Shown in pieces: positions 1 to 6,865 of a DNA stretch of 64,000 bases. The stretch spans positions 186,001 through 250,000 of the forward strand of contig NZ_FNJD01000002.1 of the NCBI RefSeq assembly GCF_900103185.1, in the 5' to 3' direction. The DNA is from Sulfitobacter litoralis (GTDB taxonomy: Bacteria; Pseudomonadota; Alphaproteobacteria; Rhodobacterales; Rhodobacteraceae). How positions within the stretch are numbered: the first letter of the stretch is position 1; every line of letters starts with the position of its first letter. A model generated the notes under the pieces. The model had not been told where the DNA came from. It ran no database searches and was given only the letters and a program-made list of their open reading frames with translations. Made by a program: the position numbers and the translations under genes.

Positions 1-126
1 TGGGCATTCTTCGGATCGGCAGATGTACCAATTGTGACCAGCTTGTTTGCCATTGCAGGCTTTACGGCGCTGTGTTTGGCGGTGATTGGCTGGATTTTCC
101 GGACCGGCTGGCGGATTAGGCAGTAA
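1..126 (+). CDS. C-terminal end of a membrane protein (partial)
   Basis: The reading frame is open from the first base and stops at TAA 124-126, leaving 41 residues. These hold one strongly hydrophobic segment (FAIAGFTALCLAVIGWIF) followed by a short basic tail (RTGWRIRQ). This is how the last membrane helix of a multi-pass inner-membrane protein ends, with a positively charged cytoplasmic C-terminus. A transporter such as an MFS family member is possible, but too little is present to name it. The next gene begins about 50 nt downstream on the same strand. Confidence 0.55.
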   Translation, partial: WAFFGSADVPIVTSLFAIAGFTALCLAVIGWIFRTGWRIRQ

Positions 127-178
127 GTCTCGCGTGGCCTCCTTGTTTGCCGGTATGGTGCACTCTACATGGGAAGGT

Positions 179-976
179 ATGAGAAAATACCTTCCCTTTT
201 TGGCCTCCCGCCCGACGGTTTCCGTGGTGCGGTTGTCTGGTGTGATTGGTGGCCGCACACGCGGTGGCCTGAACGACAGCGGTATCGGCCCTGCCATCGA
301 TAAAGCCTTCAATCGCGGTAAGCCCGCTGCTGTCGTGCTTGAGATCAGCAGCCCCGGTGGCAGCCCTGTCCAATCTTCGTTGATCGGCGCGCGTATCCGT
401 CGCTTGGCCGAGGAAAAGAACATCCCTGTCATCGCCTTTGTCGAAGATGTCGCGGCATCTGGCGGATATTGGTTGGCTGCGGCGGCAGATGAAATCTATG
501 CCGATCCCAGCTCTGTTTTGGGGTCGATCGGTGTCATTTCGGCATCTTTTGGCGCGGACGAGTTGATCCAGCGCCATGGGGTTGAACGGCGGGTTTATAC
601 CGCTGGTCAGTCGAAATCGATGCTGGACCCTTTCCGCCCCGAAAAGCCCGAGGACGTCGCGCGGCTGAAACAACTGCTGGACGACATCCACGAGAATTTC
701 ATCGACCACGTAAAATCACGTCGCGGCGCAAAACTGGCCCCTGATACGGATCTTTTTACTGGCGAGGTATGGCTGGCGAAGCGTGCAACCGAACTGGGCT
801 TGATCGATGGCATCGGTCATCTTCGGCCGATGATAAAACAACGTTTTGGCGACAAGGTGAAATTCAACCGCTACGGCACGAAGAAGGGGCTGTTGTCCCG
901 CTTTGGCGCGCAGGTCATCGGCGACGCGGTAGACAGTATCGAAGAACGCGCGGCCTATGCGCGGTTTGGGCTCTGA
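179..976 (+). CDS. S49 family (SppA-like) peptidase
   Basis: A 265-residue member of peptidase family S49, the signal-peptide/protease IV family that degrades cleaved signal peptides or membrane proteins. The Ser/Lys dyad is visible: Ser94 in VAASGGYWLAAAAD and Lys146 in YTAGQSKSMLDPFRP. The substrate-cleft sequence EISSPGGSPVQSS precedes them, and the ClpP-like fold continues to the end. It is the short form lacking an N-terminal membrane helix. The frame stays open upstream to 86, but ATG 179 gives the length usual for short roseobacter homologues and follows GGGAAGG, though very closely. ATG 155 is an alternative with no visible ribosome site. Soluble or peripheral location is inferred. 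Confidence 0.85.
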   Translation: MRKYLPFLASRPTVSVVRLSGVIGGRTRGGLNDSGIGPAIDKAFNRGKPAAVVLEISSPGGSPVQSSLIGARIRRLAEEKNIPVIAFVEDVAASGGYWLAAAADEIYADPSSVLGSIGVISASFGADELIQRHGVERRVYTAGQSKSMLDPFRPEKPEDVARLKQLLDDIHENFIDHVKSRRGAKLAPDTDLFTGEVWLAKRATELGLIDGIGHLRPMIKQRFGDKVKFNRYGTKKGLLSRFGAQVIGDAVDSIEERAAYARFGL

Positions 977-979
977 CGC

Positions 980-1147
980 ATGATCTTTAAAATTGTCTTA
1001 TTGTTTCTGGTCGCCATGGGCACGCTTGCATGGTTCGGAAAAATGCACTGGCTAGGCAGCAAGCGTCTGAGCCAGACGAAATGTAACAATTGTGGACGCT
1101 ATCGCATTGGGAAATCTCCGTGCGGATGCGGGGGTAAACGCGGATGA
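980..1147 (+). CDS. Small membrane protein with zinc-ribbon motif, 55 aa
   Basis: A 55-codon gene starting ATG 980, three bases after the S49 peptidase stop. Residues 3-20 form a hydrophobic helix (FKIVLLFLVAMGTLAWF). The C-terminal half carries CNNC and CGCGG, a CxxC/CxC arrangement suited to binding one zinc ion, within a basic tail. The stop TGA overlaps the ATG of the antiporter (ATGA at 1144-1147), so the two are probably translationally coupled. Short proteins of this build are known in alphaproteobacteria without an assigned function. What I see is one helix plus a probable zinc knuckle; any role with the antiporter is inference from overlap. Confidence 0.7.
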   Translation: MIFKIVLLFLVAMGTLAWFGKMHWLGSKRLSQTKCNNCGRYRIGKSPCGCGGKRG

Positions 1148-2103
1148 TTATGCCTTGGGTTCTAAGTGTTTTGGGGCTGGTGATTTTGTTGCTGGCCGGG
1201 GATGCGCTGGTAAAAGGGGCGGTGAACCTGTCCCTGCGCCTTGGCGTGCCCGCTTTGATCGTCAGCCTGACGATTGTCGCTTTCGGGACGTCTGCGCCTG
1301 AACTGCTGGTGTCGATTAAAGCGGTGTTGGATAATGCTCCGGGGATCGCTCTGGGCAACGTTGTGGGGTCGAACACGGCGAACATTCTATTGGTGTTGGG
1401 CGTGCCGGCCTTGTTAGCCACGATGCACACATCTGAATGCAACACCCGTAAAACCTTCAACATGATGATCATCGCCTCGCTTTTGTTTATCGCGCTTGCC
1501 ATGCGCGGTGTGTTTGATCTGTGGGCCGGTTTCATCCTGTTGGGGGCGTTGGCCTTTGTTCTGTTCGATATGTACCGTGACAGCAGAAAGCACCGCCACG
1601 CTTGCAAGGGCGCTGACGTCGGTGATCTGGACGAGCCCGAGGGGGCAGACCCTGATATGCCGGGCTGGCGTATCGCTGTGTTTCTGGTGCTCGGGCTTGT
1701 GGGGCTGCCGCTTGGTGCAGGACTGCTGGTCGACAATGCGTCGATCATCGCACGGGCGTATGGTGTGAGCGATACGGTCATCGGTCTGACGCTCGTGGCC
1801 ATCGGCACCTCGATGCCAGAGCTTGCGACGACCGTGATGGCCGCGCTCCGGCGTCAGGCTGATATCGCTTTGGGGAACGTGATCGGGTCGAACCTTTTCA
1901 ATCTTCTCGGCATCATCGGGGTGGCGAGCCTTGTGGGACCGATCACTGTTGATCCGGAATTCTTGCGGATTGATCTGTGGGTGATGTTGGGTGCGTCCCT
2001 TATGTTGATCCCCTTTGTTTATCTGCGGCGTGATATCACCCGCCTCTGGGGCATCCTGCTTTGCGCTATTTATGCAGGGTATATGGCGGCGATTTTGCTC
2101 TAA
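1144..2103 (+). CDS. Calcium/sodium antiporter, CaCA family (YrbG-like)
   Basis: A 319-residue cation exchanger of the inner membrane, predicted to move Ca2+ against Na+ or K+. The two inverted alpha-repeats that define the family are clear: GTSAPELLVSIKAVL followed by ALGNVVGSNTANILLVLG near residues 40-95, and AIGTSMPELATTV followed by ALGNVIGSNLFNLLGIIG near residues 219-265. Each carries the conserved acidic (PEL) and GSN residues of the ion site. About ten hydrophobic segments are split by a polar cytoplasmic loop rich in Asp/Glu (KGADVGDLDEPEGADPDMP). The start overlaps the stop of the preceding zinc-ribbon peptide. ATG 1150 is an alternative start. Confidence 0.9.
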   Translation: MIMPWVLSVLGLVILLLAGDALVKGAVNLSLRLGVPALIVSLTIVAFGTSAPELLVSIKAVLDNAPGIALGNVVGSNTANILLVLGVPALLATMHTSECNTRKTFNMMIIASLLFIALAMRGVFDLWAGFILLGALAFVLFDMYRDSRKHRHACKGADVGDLDEPEGADPDMPGWRIAVFLVLGLVGLPLGAGLLVDNASIIARAYGVSDTVIGLTLVAIGTSMPELATTVMAALRRQADIALGNVIGSNLFNLLGIIGVASLVGPITVDPEFLRIDLWVMLGASLMLIPFVYLRRDITRLWGILLCAIYAGYMAAILL

Positions 2104-2114
2104 AGAGGTGCGAT

Positions 2115-2894
2115 ATGAAACATGCGTTGGTAACCGGAGCAGGGGCGCGCCTTGGACGTGCGATGGCGCTGTATCTGGGCGATCGCGGATATGATGTCGC
2201 GGTGCACTACAACAGTTCATCCGTAGCGGCTGATGAGGTCGTAGCTGCGCTGAAAGCCAAAGGTCAACGCGCCGTGGCCTTGCAGGCTGATCTGCTGGAT
2301 GAAGCCGCCACGCAGGCGCTGCTTACCCGTGCAGCAGAGGCGCTTGGCGGACCGATTACCTGCCTTGTGAATAACGCGTCGATCTTTGAATATGACAATA
2401 TCTCAACCGCGACCGAGGAGAGTTGGCATCGACATATCGGGAGCAACCTGCGCGCGCCTTTTGTCCTGACCCAAGCCATGGCCGCCCAGAACCTAGAGGC
2501 CAAGACCGACGCGCAGGGCGAACCTTTCGCGGCGGGCTTGATCGTAAATATGTTGGACCAACGTGTGCGCAAGCTCACGCCAGAGTTCATGACCTATACC
2601 ATCGGCAAGATGGGGCTGTGGGCGTTGACGCAGACATCTGCGCAAGCGTTGGCACCAGTGATACGGGTGAACGCGATTGGGCCAGGGCCAACCCTGAAAG
2701 GGGCCAAGCAGACGGACGCTCATTTCGCCGGTCAGCGCGCGAAGGTGATTCTTGAGCGCGGGGCGAATCCCGCGGATATCACTGCTGCATTGGGCTATTT
2801 CCTTGATGCACCGTCGGTAACGGGGCAGTTGATTTGTACCGACGGGGGGCAGCACCTAGGCTGGAAAACACCCGACGTGCAAGGGCTCGAATAG
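2115..2894 (+). CDS. SDR family oxidoreductase (FolM/pteridine-reductase-like)
   Basis: A 259-residue short-chain dehydrogenase/reductase using NAD(P)H. Visible signatures are the nucleotide-binding TGAGARLGRA at residues 7-16, LVNNASIFEYD for the NNAS motif, and the catalytic YTIGK with a Ser-poor stretch in front. The IGPGP segment after the active site and the absence of an obvious substrate helix insertion resemble dihydromonapterin or pteridine reductases (FolM/PTR1), but a substrate cannot be assigned. The start at 2115 is chosen because AAAGAGGTG lies just upstream, 11 nt after the antiporter stop. Probably cotranscribed with the antiporter. Confidence 0.85.
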   Translation: MKHALVTGAGARLGRAMALYLGDRGYDVAVHYNSSSVAADEVVAALKAKGQRAVALQADLLDEAATQALLTRAAEALGGPITCLVNNASIFEYDNISTATEESWHRHIGSNLRAPFVLTQAMAAQNLEAKTDAQGEPFAAGLIVNMLDQRVRKLTPEFMTYTIGKMGLWALTQTSAQALAPVIRVNAIGPGPTLKGAKQTDAHFAGQRAKVILERGANPADITAALGYFLDAPSVTGQLICTDGGQHLGWKTPDVQGLE

Positions 2895-3178
2895 GCTTTC
2901 CAGTAAAGTTTTGCACTGCCGCGACAGCCGAAGCGAAACTGTTACAAAAAGGATCGCATTATCAGTGGGTTGCAAGGTGTTAATTAAAATTATGATATAT
3001 TTCAATGACTTAAAAGCGTGCCTAAATTTTAGGCAAACACCGAAAGGCCCAATGTTACATGGGGATTTTGTATTTCCATGAAAGTTATCTGCAAGGTTAT
3101 CCACAAGAGTCGTGGGTATGTTTAACCTTGTTTCGCCATTAACACTGTTGCAGCCAAAAGTTCCGGACGCTCGAATCA
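2895..3178. promoter_or_regulatory. AT-rich intergenic region ahead of uvrC with palindrome and DnaA box
   Basis: This 284-nt gap is clearly richer in A/T than the flanking genes. It holds a perfect 8-bp inverted repeat with a one-base centre at 3019-3035 (TGCCTAAA-T-TTTAGGCA) and a consensus DnaA box TTATCCACA at 3097-3105, with a weaker TTATCTGCA at 3085-3093. No alphaproteobacterial LexA site (GTTC-N7-GTTC) was found close to uvrC. A promoter for uvrC is expected here, but I cannot place its -35/-10 with confidence. Confidence 0.5.
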
Positions 3179-5044
3179 ATGTCAGACGCTAACAAAAACC
3201 CGAAGACCGGCCATCAGGTGATTCATTCGTACCTCAAAACGATTGACGGCTCGCCCGGCGTGTACCGCATGCTAGATTCGGAAAGCCGTGTTCTTTACGT
3301 GGGGAAGGCGCGGAACCTGCGCGCACGCGTCAGCAATTACGCGCGCCCGTCAGGGCATTCGGGGCGGATCGCGCGGATGATTTCGAACACCGCGTCGATG
3401 ATGTTTCTAACCACGAAAACAGAAACCGAAGCGCTGCTGCTCGAACAGAATTTGATCAAGCAGCTCAAGCCGAAGTTCAACGTGCTGCTGCGCGACGACA
3501 AAAGCTTTCCCAATATTCTGGTAACAGCCACCCATGATTATCCGCAGATCAAAAAGCACCGCGGGGCCAAGAAGGAAAAGGGCAATTACTATGGCCCCTT
3601 TGCCAGTGCCGGTGCCGTCAACCGGACGCTGAACCAGCTGCAACGGGTGTTTCTGCTGCGCGATTGTTCCGATGCTATGTTCGAAAGCCGTTCGCGCCCT
3701 TGTCTGCAGCATCAGATCAAACGCTGTTCTGCCCCTTGTGTGGGTAAGATTTCGCCCGACGAATATCGCAAAACCGTGCAGGACGCCGAGAAATTCCTGA
3801 ACGGCAAATCGACTGATATTCAAGGGCGGCTTGCTTCCGAGATGGCGCAGGCTTCTGAAGCGATGGAGTTTGAACGCGCCGCTGCATTGCGGGATCGCAT
3901 CAAAGCCTTGACGCAAGTACAAACAGCCCAAGGTATCAACCCGCAAGGGGTGGCCGAAGCCGACATAATCGCGCTGCATCTGGATCAGGGGCAGGCCTGC
4001 GTGCAGGTCTTCTTTATCCGTGCCAATCAGAACTGGGGGAATCGCGACTACTACCCCCGTGTCGGACCCGACGTGGATGCCGCCGAAGTGCTGGAGGCCT
4101 TTATTGGCCAGTTCTATGACACCCGTGAGCCGCCGCGTCAGCTGATCTTGTCGAATGAGATCGAAAGCCCTGACCTGATGGTCGAAGCGCTGTCGGGCAA
4201 ACTGGGGCGCAAGGTTGATATCGTGGTGCCCCAACGCGGCGAGAAGGCGGAACTGGTGGATGGGGCACTGCGCAATGCCCGCGAATCCCTTGCGCGCAAA
4301 TTGGCAGAGACTGCGACCCAGACGAACCTTCTGAAAGGCATCGCCGACGCCTTTGGTCTGCCGGGACCGCCCCAACGGATAGAGGTCTACGATAACTCGC
4401 ACATTCAGGGCACAAACGCCGTCGGGGGAATGATCGTCGCCGGCCCCGAAGGGATGATGAAAAACCAGTATCGCAAGTTTAATATCCGCGGCGATGACCT
4501 GACGCCGGGGGACGATTTCGGCATGATGAAAGAGGTACTGACGCGCCGATTCAAGCGGCTGTTAAAAGAGGATCCAGACCGCAGCCTTGGCATGTGGCCA
4601 GACCTGCTGCTGATCGACGGCGGGGCAGGGCAGGTGAGCGCTGTCGCATCGATCATGCGCGAATACGGGGTCGAAGATATTCCGATGGTGGGCGTCGCCA
4701 AGGGCGTGGACCGCGATGCGGGCAAAGAGGAATTCTACCGTGTGGGACAGCGGCCCATGGCGCTGCGGCACAACGATCCGGTGCTGTATTTCATTCAACG
4801 TTTGCGCGATGAGGCCCACCGGTTCGCCATCGGCACGCACCGCGCGAAACGCGCGAAAGCCGTTGGGGCAACGCCACTGGACGATGTGCCTGGTGTCGGT
4901 GCGGCGCGCAAGCGGGCCTTGCTGGCACATTTCGGATCTGCCAAGGCGGTGGGGCGCGCCAACCTGAGCGACTTGAAGGCTGTCGATGGCGTGTCAGTAG
5001 CTTTGGCTGAACGAATTTATGCGTTTTTCCATGAACGCGGGTAG
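3179..5044 (+). CDS. uvrC: Excinuclease ABC subunit C
   Basis: A 621-residue UvrC, the nuclease that makes both incisions in UvrABC nucleotide-excision repair. The N-terminal GIY-YIG nuclease shows GSPGVYRML and [13 protein letters not shown] (residues about 22-50). A UvrB-binding UVR motif ([16 protein letters not shown]) lies near residues 225-242. The central and C-terminal RNase-H-like endonuclease includes [18 protein letters not shown] and [12 protein letters not shown]. Two helix-hairpin-helix motifs close the protein ([19 protein letters not shown], then [16 protein letters not shown]). Length and domain order are normal. It stands alone behind an AT-rich leader. Confidence 0.97.
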   Translation: MSDANKNPKTGHQVIHSYLKTIDGSPGVYRMLDSESRVLYVGKARNLRARVSNYARPSGHSGRIARMISNTASMMFLTTKTETEALLLEQNLIKQLKPKFNVLLRDDKSFPNILVTATHDYPQIKKHRGAKKEKGNYYGPFASAGAVNRTLNQLQRVFLLRDCSDAMFESRSRPCLQHQIKRCSAPCVGKISPDEYRKTVQDAEKFLNGKSTDIQGRLASEMAQASEAMEFERAAALRDRIKALTQVQTAQGINPQGVAEADIIALHLDQGQACVQVFFIRANQNWGNRDYYPRVGPDVDAAEVLEAFIGQFYDTREPPRQLILSNEIESPDLMVEALSGKLGRKVDIVVPQRGEKAELVDGALRNARESLARKLAETATQTNLLKGIADAFGLPGPPQRIEVYDNSHIQGTNAVGGMIVAGPEGMMKNQYRKFNIRGDDLTPGDDFGMMKEVLTRRFKRLLKEDPDRSLGMWPDLLLIDGGAGQVSAVASIMREYGVEDIPMVGVAKGVDRDAGKEEFYRVGQRPMALRHNDPVLYFIQRLRDEAHRFAIGTHRAKRAKAVGATPLDDVPGVGAARKRALLAHFGSAKAVGRANLSDLKAVDGVSVALAERIYAFFHERG

Positions 5045-5165
5045 TTTGGGGTTTCGGCCTTCGGGTGGCGGTAAGGGCGGGACGCTCCGCGGGGAGTTTA
5101 CTTTGCAAAATGAAGGCGATGTCTTGGCACTTTCCCCTGTCGTCTTGGCGCTGTAGGGTGACAGA
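5045..5165 (+). repeat. GC-rich intergenic element with GGAGTTTA-N4-GCAAAATGAAG tail
   Basis: Between uvrC and pgsA lies a GC-rich stretch with short stem potential (GCGG...CCGC near 5077-5090), followed by GGAGTTTA (5093-5100) and GCAAAATGAAG (5105-5115). The same two blocks with the same 4-nt spacing recur at 10602-10624 after rsmE. I take both to be copies of a dispersed 3'-end element common in Rhodobacteraceae. Its function, possibly transcript ending, is inferred. Confidence 0.45.
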
Positions 5166-5831
5166 ATGAAGTGGAATATCCCAAATATCCTGACGCTGAT
5201 GCGTCTTGTCGCAGCCCCGAGCGTGGCTGTGATGTTCTTGTATTTTACGCGACCCTATGCGGACGCTCTGGCGATGTTCCTGTTCATTGCCGCAGCGGTG
5301 ACCGATTGGTTTGACGGCTATCTGGCGCGCGCCTGGGGGCAAGAGACCAAGCTTGGTACCATGCTTGATCCGATTGCCGACAAAGCGATGGTGGTGATCG
5401 CGCTGATGGTGATCGTCGCCTTCTCAAGCTGGTCGCCGTGGTTGGTTTTGCCCGCCACCGTGATCCTGTTCCGCGAAGTTTTCGTTTCCGGCCTGCGCGA
5501 GTTTCTAGGCGATGTGTCGGGCACATTGAAGGTGACAGCCTTGGCCAAGTGGAAGACCACAGCACAGATGGTTGCGATTGCGGTTTTGTTTGGTCAGGGA
5601 TTATTCGAACACTATTTCGGCATGTCGATCTTCGGCATGGATAACGCGATGGTCAGCGCTATTCTTTCGGGCGAGGAAGAAGACGTTCTGGGACTGACAT
5701 GGAAGTTCCACGGAATGATCTGGGCCGGCCGTGTCGGGCTTGTTCTGCTGTGGATTGCAGCGGCGCTGACGGCAATCACCGGCTATGATTACCTTCGCAA
5801 ATCCCTGCCCCATTTGGTGGAGCCACGCTGA
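5166..5831 (+). CDS. pgsA: CDP-diacylglycerol--glycerol-3-phosphate 3-phosphatidyltransferase
   Basis: A 221-residue integral membrane enzyme that transfers a phosphatidyl group from CDP-diacylglycerol to glycerol-3-phosphate, the committed step to phosphatidylglycerol. The CDP-alcohol phosphotransferase signature D-G-x2-A-R-x8-G-x3-D-x3-D is complete as DWFDGYLARAWGQE followed by TKLGTMLDPIADK, about residues 41-67. Four or more hydrophobic segments flank it. It is somewhat longer than many PgsA proteins because of an insertion near residues 150-180 (FGMDNAMVSAILSGEEEDVL). The stop overlaps the moaD start by one base, so it probably heads a pgsA-moaD-moaE transcript. Confidence 0.93.
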   Translation: MKWNIPNILTLMRLVAAPSVAVMFLYFTRPYADALAMFLFIAAAVTDWFDGYLARAWGQETKLGTMLDPIADKAMVVIALMVIVAFSSWSPWLVLPATVILFREVFVSGLREFLGDVSGTLKVTALAKWKTTAQMVAIAVLFGQGLFEHYFGMSIFGMDNAMVSAILSGEEEDVLGLTWKFHGMIWAGRVGLVLLWIAAALTAITGYDYLRKSLPHLVEPR

Positions 5832-6076
5832 TGAATATTTTGTACTTTGCATGGGTGCGCGAACGCATCGGTCTTCCCCGCGAGAAGGTAGAGACAACTG
5901 CCCGCAATGTCGCGGAGTTGGTCGACGAATTGCGCGCCCGCGAGGAACGCTATGCTGTCGCGTTTTCCGATCTTGCTGGCCTTCGGGTGGCAGTGGATCA
6001 GCAGCTGACCGATTTTGACGCGTCGTTGGAAGGTGTTCGCGAAGTGGCATTTTTCCCGCCGATGACAGGGGGCTAG
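5831..6076 (+). CDS. moaD: Molybdopterin synthase sulfur carrier subunit MoaD
   Basis: An 81-residue ubiquitin-fold sulfur carrier. It ends in the required Gly-Gly (FFPPMTGG), whose C-terminus is adenylated and thiocarboxylated before donating sulfur to precursor Z in molybdopterin synthesis. The N-terminal strand ILYFAWVRERIGLPREK is typical of MoaD. ATG 5831 overlaps the pgsA stop, and moaE follows one base after the stop, giving the usual moaDE pair. Confidence 0.95.
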   Translation: MNILYFAWVRERIGLPREKVETTARNVAELVDELRAREERYAVAFSDLAGLRVAVDQQLTDFDASLEGVREVAFFPPMTGG

Positions 6077-6077
6077 G

Positions 6078-6521
6078 ATGAAAATCTCGGTTCAGGACGC
6101 CCCGTTCGATCTGGGACAAGAAACGCAGGCGTTCGCCGCCGGTCACCGTGATATGGGCGCGATTGTGACGTTTACGGGAATCGTGCGGGATCTGCCCGAT
6201 GATCCGTTAAAAGCGATGGAGATCGAACATTACCCCGGCATGACTGAAGCGGCCCTGACCGAGATGGCAGAGACCGCGATGGCCCGTTTTTCGCTAGGGG
6301 ATGCACTGGTCATTCATCGGTTCGGTCGGTTGCTGCCCGGCGAGATGATCATGATGGTCGCCACTGCTGCGCGGCACCGCAAGGATGCGTTTGAGGCAGC
6401 AGAGTTTCTGATGGACTACCTGAAATCGCGCGCTCCGTTCTGGAAGCGCGAGATTACTGAAAAGGGTGCGGATTGGGTGGCGTCCAAATCAGAGGACGAA
6501 GACGCGCTGGCACGTTGGTAG
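6078..6521 (+). CDS. moaE: Molybdopterin synthase catalytic subunit MoaE
   Basis: A 147-residue catalytic subunit that, with MoaD, converts precursor Z (cPMP) into molybdopterin in the cytoplasm. Family features seen are GAIVTFTGIVRD near residue 30, the LEIEHY-like block (AMEIEHYPGMTE), the HRFGRLLPGE segment and the C-terminal KSRAPFWKRE, which carries the catalytic lysine region. Length is normal. It is the last gene of the pgsA-moaD-moaE run and faces the OmpA-associated gene on the other strand with a 16-nt gap. Confidence 0.95.
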   Translation: MKISVQDAPFDLGQETQAFAAGHRDMGAIVTFTGIVRDLPDDPLKAMEIEHYPGMTEAALTEMAETAMARFSLGDALVIHRFGRLLPGEMIMMVATAARHRKDAFEAAEFLMDYLKSRAPFWKREITEKGADWVASKSEDEDALARW

Positions 6522-6537
6522 CGGACCAGCCGGGCCC

Positions 6538-6864
6538 TTAGCTGGCCTGCTGGCGATCGATATAAGCGCGCATTTCTTCCGCCTCGTGGCGTGCATCACG
6601 TAGCCCGTCCATCGCGGCACGCAATTCTGCTTCGGTCTGGTTAAGCTGGTTGGTCAGCTCGGCCTCGCGCTGTTGCAGATAGGTGATTGCCTGATCGCGG
6701 GTTTCTTCCGCTTCGTGCAATTCCTGGCTCATCCGATCAAGCTGCGCGACATCGTCTGCGGCAACGCGGGTGAACCGGTGCAGTAGCCAGTTGGCGAACC
6801 ATCCAAGACAGAAGGCGACGAATAGGATAATCGCTGTCGCGATGACAAATTCGGTTCTGCTCAT
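6538..6864 (-). CDS. Membrane-anchored coiled-coil protein downstream of OmpA-like gene
   Basis: A 108-residue protein of unknown function. An N-terminal hydrophobic helix (FVIATAIILFVAFCLGWFANWLL, residues 5-27) is followed by a charged, heptad-like stretch rich in Glu, Gln and Ala up to the end, which should form a coiled coil. It starts one base after the stop of the OmpA-like gene, with AAGG 12 nt upstream, so the two form one transcript. A longer in-frame extension into the upstream gene exists but has no ribosome site. A scaffold or partner role for the OmpA protein is only suggested by the tight linkage. Confidence 0.7.
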   Translation of the reverse strand: MSRTEFVIATAIILFVAFCLGWFANWLLHRFTRVAADDVAQLDRMSQELHEAEETRDQAITYLQQREAELTNQLNQTEAELRAAMDGLRDARHEAEEMRAYIDRQQAS

Positions 6865-6865
6865 G

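Noticed and set aside
3019-3035. LexA-type SOS box ahead of uvrC
   Set aside because: The palindrome does not match the alphaproteobacterial GTTC-N7-GTTC type.
2856-3179. A 107-codon frame across the uvrC leader
   Set aside because: It overlaps the reductase 3' end, has no family features, and covers an AT-rich regulatory-looking region.
3407-4402. A 331-codon frame on the - strand opposite uvrC
   Set aside because: Antisense to UvrC; no recognisable domain and no ribosome site.
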